The notes under the pieces: model-generated
What the model was told of the DNA's origin: nothing
Database searches by the model: none
What the model saw: the letters and a program-made list of their open reading frames with translations, nothing else
Program-made: the position numbers and the translations under genes
In this document: positions 59,138 to 64,000 of the stretch, piece after piece
Layout: each line of letters begins with the position of its first letter
Numbering within the stretch: position 1 is the first letter of the stretch
Assembly: GCA_024305745.1 (NCBI GenBank)
Contig: JAHRBS010000001.1
Span: forward strand, 2,356,001-2,420,000
Reading direction: 5' to 3'
Length of the DNA stretch: 64,000 bases
DNA from: Polyporus tsugae
Taxonomy: Eukaryota > Basidiomycota > Agaricomycetes > Polyporales > Polyporaceae

Positions 59138-60109
59138 TGGGCTGAATAGAGGGGCGTTGCCAAAGGGGGTGTCCTTCGAGTTGGGGGTCAGGTTCGTGAC
59201 ATATAGCACACTCGGAGAAGATCGTAGGGATCGTTGTATGCCACTGAAGGGGATATGAATGACCCGACTTCAGCAGTGTGGGCGCAAGGGAAATATGAGA
59301 AAGTTCACCTCGTGGCGTTCCCCTCGAAACCGTTCGACAAACACCCATAATACCGGCGGGGCGTTATCCGATGTAGACGTCTGGTGGCAGTCGTGAGGGC
59401 GATTACAGCCGCATGAAGTGCGACGAGAACGCAGCGACGTAGGTCCCAGGTGCAGATGGAACGTTGTTGTAATTGTTTGTGAGGGATGGCGACATGGCAT
59501 GCCGTGTCGTAAGATAGGCTGTGAGAGACCCCTCTAGCCTAAGGACAAGAGCGATTGAATGATACTCACGCGCATACCTGCGGCAGCCGAGCTCGTTTTA
59601 GTGTTTCTGGAAATGGAACCGTGAAACAGCTTGGGGATTTCTTCGTGATCCTGCACTCACGCCCGAGAAGCATCGGTGGCTTTGGGCAGACTGATTAGCA
59701 TGTTACTAGTACGCCGCCGGGACCCATGCAGTCCACTCACCACGCGCTGAGAAAGTAACTGCAACGTAATGGGCTTCTGAGAAGGGTACTGGAGTCAAGG
59801 CGACATTCCGTGCTGTGCGAAGTTTGGGGCTTGGTCTCTGGTACTACTTGCCTGAATACTCCGAAGTATCGCCCAGTGAGGGCCTGCGGAAACCAGAGGG
59901 CGGGAGAGATACGACGGGTCAGACAGAGCATCCAGTCGCACGGATAGAAGTCGGATGGCCGATCAATCTACAAACAACAAGTGCTAAAAGTAGTGACAGC
60001 GACAGCATATACAAAAGCAATACGAGATCAAGCATATAACGCAAACAAAACGAGATCCAGGACAATGGATCGAGCGAGAACGGCAGAAATTACTGAGTGC
60101 ATGCCTTCC
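59138..60109. other. Intergenic region
   Basis: 972 bases between S2 and the K6 stop, no gene recognised. Confidence 0.5.
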
Positions 60110-61418
60110 TCATACATTCAGAGCCGGCATGGGGGGTATACGTAGGAGAAAACGCGGGATCAGGCGAAAATAGAGGTAGTGAACGTCCTTCAGCGCATTG
60201 ACGAAGCCATCATCCTGGCATTGGACAAGACGAGCACGGAGTTGCCACTGGGACACCTTCGCGAGCACTGTCTGGAACGTCTCAACGACCTTAAGCATCG
60301 TTGGGCGGCTGGCTGGATCGGTGTTGACCATGGATTCGATAAGGGGTTCCATGAACGCAAGGTTTGAGTACTTCTATAAATTGAAACATTGAGTGAAGGC
60401 GACGCGGGCCCATGGACGATCGACACATACCAGTAAGAAGTCCTTCTTGATAGCGTTTCCAAGAAGGTAGACGTCGGTGGGAAAGGGATTCAGGGCACTA
60501 TCCTCGTCCTCCTGGAATTCGGGCACAGAGCGGTCAGCGCTGAGAATCGGTACCGCCGTGGGGTTGGGGTCGTTCTCCTCAAACTGCCGGGAAATACCGA
60601 AGTCGATCAGGTAGTACTTCACAGGACGCCTCGTCCGCGAGTAGTACTTGGCGATTCTAGAGTAATCAGGTGCCAAGAATGCATCGCGAGGATGAAATCC
60701 GTCAGGATACATGGAACGAGCATCCATCATGATATTAAGCGTCATGCAATCGCTAAAGCCGTCCATATGAGCGAATGATACTCAATATAATATAAGAGAC
60801 GAAACACAGACCGATGGGCGACGCGGTGTTCGTGCATAAACTGCAATCCCTGGATACAGCAGATATGAGAAAGGACGTGCCCAACGAACATAAACCTTAC
60901 CTCGAAAACCTGGCGGAAATATTCCATAGCCTCCCCAATAGTTTCGAAGTCTGGGTCGATGTATCTCCTGAGGAGTGGCATGACAATGATATTGGTGTTG
61001 ACGTCCGTGGGATCCTGGAGGACTTCATAGATGGGACAACAGTGGTTGCGAGGATCGGCAGAGACGTGACCGGTGGAGAAGTACTGGCCGATATTGATCT
61101 CGTACGGATGCACTGACCTGTCGACGCGTTTCATCAGGACCGTCTCTTTGTCGCTCGTACGAATGGCGTCCATGACTATTGGTCGCTGTGAATGAAGTCA
61201 GCAGCCAACTACAAGCAAATACATTATTGTGAACGTACGACTGCACTCCATGAATCCTCGCAAGAGTAAGGGGACTTTTTTGTTCCCTGCCAGGAAGGAA
61301 CCCAGTCGGGCTTGTAGCGAGGACGTAGAGTATATCCGCGCTGCCGGAGCCATTCATAATGGTCCCGCCAGTATATCTCCAGACTGTTCAGCTCAAAGTC
61401 AGGATCAAGGGAGACCAT
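60110..61418 (-). CDS. Atypical kinase-like protein K6
   Basis: Five exons from the ATG at 61418 to a TAA at 60110, about 365 residues. Family parts: IYWRDHYEWLRQRGYTLRPRY, TVLMKRVDR (beta3 lysine), SADPRNHCCPIYEVLQDP, FRQVFE-GLQFMHEHRVAHRDCMTLNIMMD (HRD intact), YYLIDFGISRQF (DFG), RSVPEFQED, TDVYLLGNAI, NTDPASRPTMLKVVE. It is the most divergent intact copy, and its C-tail (DVHYLYFRLIPRFLLRIPPMP) is notably hydrophobic and might bind membrane. It is divergent from helical gene H3. Catalytic competence is possible but unproven, with no glycine loop. Confidence 0.75.
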
Positions 61419-62032
61419 GGCGTATGGTAGGGTGCATCAAGGCGGAGGAGAGGGCAGGAGCAGAGTAACTTGCCAGTGCCAGTGGACGCAAGCATCCGCG
61501 AAGGAGAGAGCGAGACGGTGGGCGCTACCTTAGCCTAAACGAACCTACCGCATGTGCATGCCGCCCATGTGGCCAGGCTTCTCACGCACTCCAGGCGTCC
61601 ACATCCGCTCTCGTCGGCGCATCGTCACGAGTGAACCACCCCACAACAACGCCATGGTGATCCATTCATTCCCCTTCCACATTCGCAGGCTGTCGAGAGC
61701 GCAGCCCTAAACGGTTCAACCAATTACGTTCCACAGGTCGACCGACGCCCATGTCCCGTTTCCGAGTCCCAGCCCGCTGAAAGCACCGAGGTGGCAGGCT
61801 TCCGACTCCGTATGCTTTTGACCCAATCTGGCCAGAATCATACGGCAATGATCCACTGCCAGCACATCTTGTTGTTCTCTGTGCCGTCTTCCCAAAGGCG
61901 TGCGAACGCCAATTGCCGCTAGGTGCGTTTGAAATTTAAGCCCGAGACGACTCAGCGAAATCGAGTGTCATTAACCCCCCTCTAGGCCTCGAGATACTCT
62001 TCCATACCCCACCGTCTCACCTCTAGACTTCT
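61419..62032. promoter_or_regulatory. Divergent promoter, K6 / helical gene H3
   Basis: 614 bases between start codons. No strong TATA box recognised. Confidence 0.45.
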
Positions 62033-62920
62033 ATGTTGACTACGATGGCTGCCGGCGCCACACTAGCCGTCACTGCGAGTCAGCTCGTTAATGCCACAGA
62101 CTACATCCAACAGTTACAAGCCCTCTTAAAGGCTACTGAAGCTGCGCTTGAAACGGCGAACACACTCAATGCAACCGGCGGTCGCTGGTTGAAGCTGTTC
62201 AAACCCATGCTCACCGCCCGTGCTCACTACAAGGACGCCCTGGATATCTACGCTCTCGCGATTGAAACAATCAGACCCTGCATCGAGCAAATGAACCAGG
62301 AAGAAGCACTGGTATTCCTGGCGTCGGCCACCAAGTATGTCCATTCCGCACCCATGTCTTTAACGGGGAGCTGATGGGGATCCCAGATTTCTCAAGTTTA
62401 GGAAGTCTATATATGAAGGCCATTCGTACAAGAGGGAGGAGTGCATCAGGCTCCGGAAGGAGGCCATCGTCCTCAAGGAAAATGCAGATGTACGTTGGCG
62501 ATCGTATTTGGCACCGCCGTAGACAGCCGTAGACGCTGACGAGTGGTTCTCTAGAGGTCGAGGGCGATGACGAATGTGGACCAGCTCCACAACATAGTCA
62601 TGAACAGACCAATAACAACACGCGATGCCTCGCGAGCAGGAACCGCAACCCATCTCCCCGCCGTGCATAGTAAGCGTCGTTTCGATTCTTGGTCTACGTG
62701 GTCTGAGGGACTGCCATAGCCAGGGTTGTTGCCCGGCACGATGCTGTGGGACGTGAACCAGCAAACCGGAACCCTTTCATCGACCACTGCATGGCACCTC
62801 CGAGTACGTGGCGAATCACCTTCTACCTCTGTGACGGCCATCGCTGATAAGAGTGATCAAAACCTTCACTTAGCGGCCGACCCCGACGTCTCAGGTCCAT
62901 CGGTGCAGGCGTCGGCCTAA
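62033..62920 (+). CDS. Small helical protein H3, partner in a divergent pair
   Basis: Four exons (62033 to the donor near 62336; LKFRKSIYEGHSYKREE exon; RSRAMTNVDQLHNIVMNRP exon; last exon to a TAA at 62920) give about 240 residues. The N-terminal 170 residues are almost entirely helical: MAAGATLAVTASQLVNATDY, LLKATEAALETANTL, YKDALDIYALAIETIRPCIE, RLRKEAIVLKEN. The tail is Ser/Thr/Asp-rich and likely disordered. No named family is recognised. The general build (helical bundle then disordered tail) and the head-to-head place next to a kinase-like gene are the same as for H1 and H2, though sequence similarity between the three is weak. Confidence 0.65.
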
Positions 62921-63569
62921 GATGTATGCGTATATTGTACCGTTTGTCTCCAAGTCTGCCCCTCATTTCCCCTCGAAACGATACTGTTTACTGTTTGCTG
63001 GGTACAAGTCTTCGCTGTGATATGTATTGCTTTGTCAGATGCTGTCCTCCCGTACGCGTTATACTAATGAATGTACGCTACTATCAATTCACAAACTGAC
63101 ACGTCGTGGGTTGCAGCCTCCAGTGCGCCGTCTCCGTCTTCTTGACCAGGTGTGTTAGGGTCGAACCTGCTCTCCGGCGCATTCCTCGGGGCCGTCCTTG
63201 GCCATCAGAAAGACATCACCCTTGGTGCCCGCGTGAGTAATCATGGTCACGATGTCGATGTTGCGAGGCGGGGCCACCCCAGAGAGCGGCACGCCGTCTT
63301 TGATTTACCCATGGACCCACAGTTCCACGGTGCCGGAATTTCAAGACAAAAACCATTCTCCGTTGAGACGATGTTCTAGTACTAGTATTCCCGCGAGGCT
63401 CGGAAACGTGACAAACACTTCTAAAGACACACCCTCGCATCGATGCTGCCGAGTCACTTGCCTTGCGTGAAAGGGACAACGGACAGTGGATTCACATGGG
63501 TATACGCAAAGAACCGACAACAGTACAATAGCCAACATGGGCGGAAGCGAGACCAGACGTGGCGTGAGA
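62921..63569. other. Intergenic region, duplicated 3' flank of K7
   Basis: No gene recognised. The part next to the K7 stop resembles the K3 3' flank. Confidence 0.45.
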
Positions 63570-64000
63570 CTACGAAGGCACGGGCATCGCGGACTTGCGC
63601 GAGAGAACATAGCGAATCGTTCGAATCATGTGGCGGGTGTTGCGATACCAGCCCACGATGGTCTCCTCGTAGACGGGGACCGGGCGTGACCGCCGAGTCC
63701 AAAATCGGACACGTTTCAGTAGCTCGTCGAATCGACATACCACCTCACCTATCTTTGGTCTCTTCGAGGGGTCGGGCTGGATCATATCTCGCACGAAGGG
63801 TGCCAAAAACTCCATTCCGTGGTAGCTCTGGGTGGAAGAACGTAAGTCAGAGCACTGGGAAAACGGTTAAGGTCTTTGCGTACCTGCAGGACAGACTGCT
63901 GTATCACATTTCCGACATAGTATATATCAGTCGGAAACGGATCGAGCAGTTCCCCGTTCCAGTTCTTGAACTCGGGAACGGACTTGTCGCCACCTCGGAT
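63570..64000 (-). CDS. Atypical kinase-like protein K7, truncated by the window end
   Basis: Only the last two exons are in the window: the end of the GGDKSVPEF exon, with TDIYYVGNVIQQ, and the last exon MEFLAPFVRDMIQPDPSKRP to a stop at 63570. It is very similar to K3 (the C-tails WYRNTRHMIRTIRYVLSRK and WYRNTRHIFRTIRYVVSRK differ at few places). The catalytic loop lies outside the window. Confidence 0.75.

Noticed and set aside
1..64000. CRISPR arrays, prophage genes, intact transposase or reverse transcriptase genes
   Set aside because: No direct-repeat arrays and no such domains seen in any frame; the organism is eukaryotic.

Overview
The window is nuclear DNA of a filamentous basidiomycete, probably an agaricomycete of the polypore type. 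The evidence is the dense genes split by 47-80 bp introns, the fungal orthologues (TFIIA large subunit, Ccr4, Vma16, Gef1-type CLC channel, mevalonate diphosphate decarboxylase), basidiomycete-restricted families (DUF6699, atypical kinase-like proteins) and a nuclear tRNA-Ser with a short intron. Gene models were built by hand by matching splice sites, reading phase and family motifs. Nothing was aligned by computer.

Left half (1-34.6 kb), mostly housekeeping: a membrane-anchored aspartic-peptidase-like protein that has lost both catalytic motifs (-), TFIIA large subunit (-), a small Ser/Arg-rich protein (+), a Vps3844/DUF3844 membrane protein (+), a degenerate kinase-like gene (+), a DUF6699 protein (+), a 13-exon gene that seems to join eight CCHC zinc knuckles to TPRs and a DnaJ domain (-), V-ATPase c'' (-) divergent from an ARFRP1/Arl3-type GTPase (+), a CLC channel (+), an unrecognised Ser/Arg-rich protein (-), tRNA-Ser(CGA) (-), mevalonate diphosphate decarboxylase (-) and Ccr4 (+).

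Right half (34.6-64 kb), accessory: an aldo/keto reductase with an in-frame stop, then six clustered minus-strand members of an atypical kinase family (one broken by an out-of-frame deletion, one cut by the window end), two paralogous short coiled-coil genes, an F-box gene, a 5'-truncated subtilase relic with in-frame stops, and three diverged copies of an interspersed repeat. Three kinase-like genes (starts at 43048, 51438, 61418) each face a small plus-strand gene with a helical N-terminus across a 441-690 bp shared promoter.

The two most notable points are the zinc-knuckle/TPR/J fusion model, in which all 13 exons keep frame, and the recurring kinase plus small helical protein divergent pair, which may be an expanding accessory module. 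No CRISPR, prophage or intact transposon was seen.
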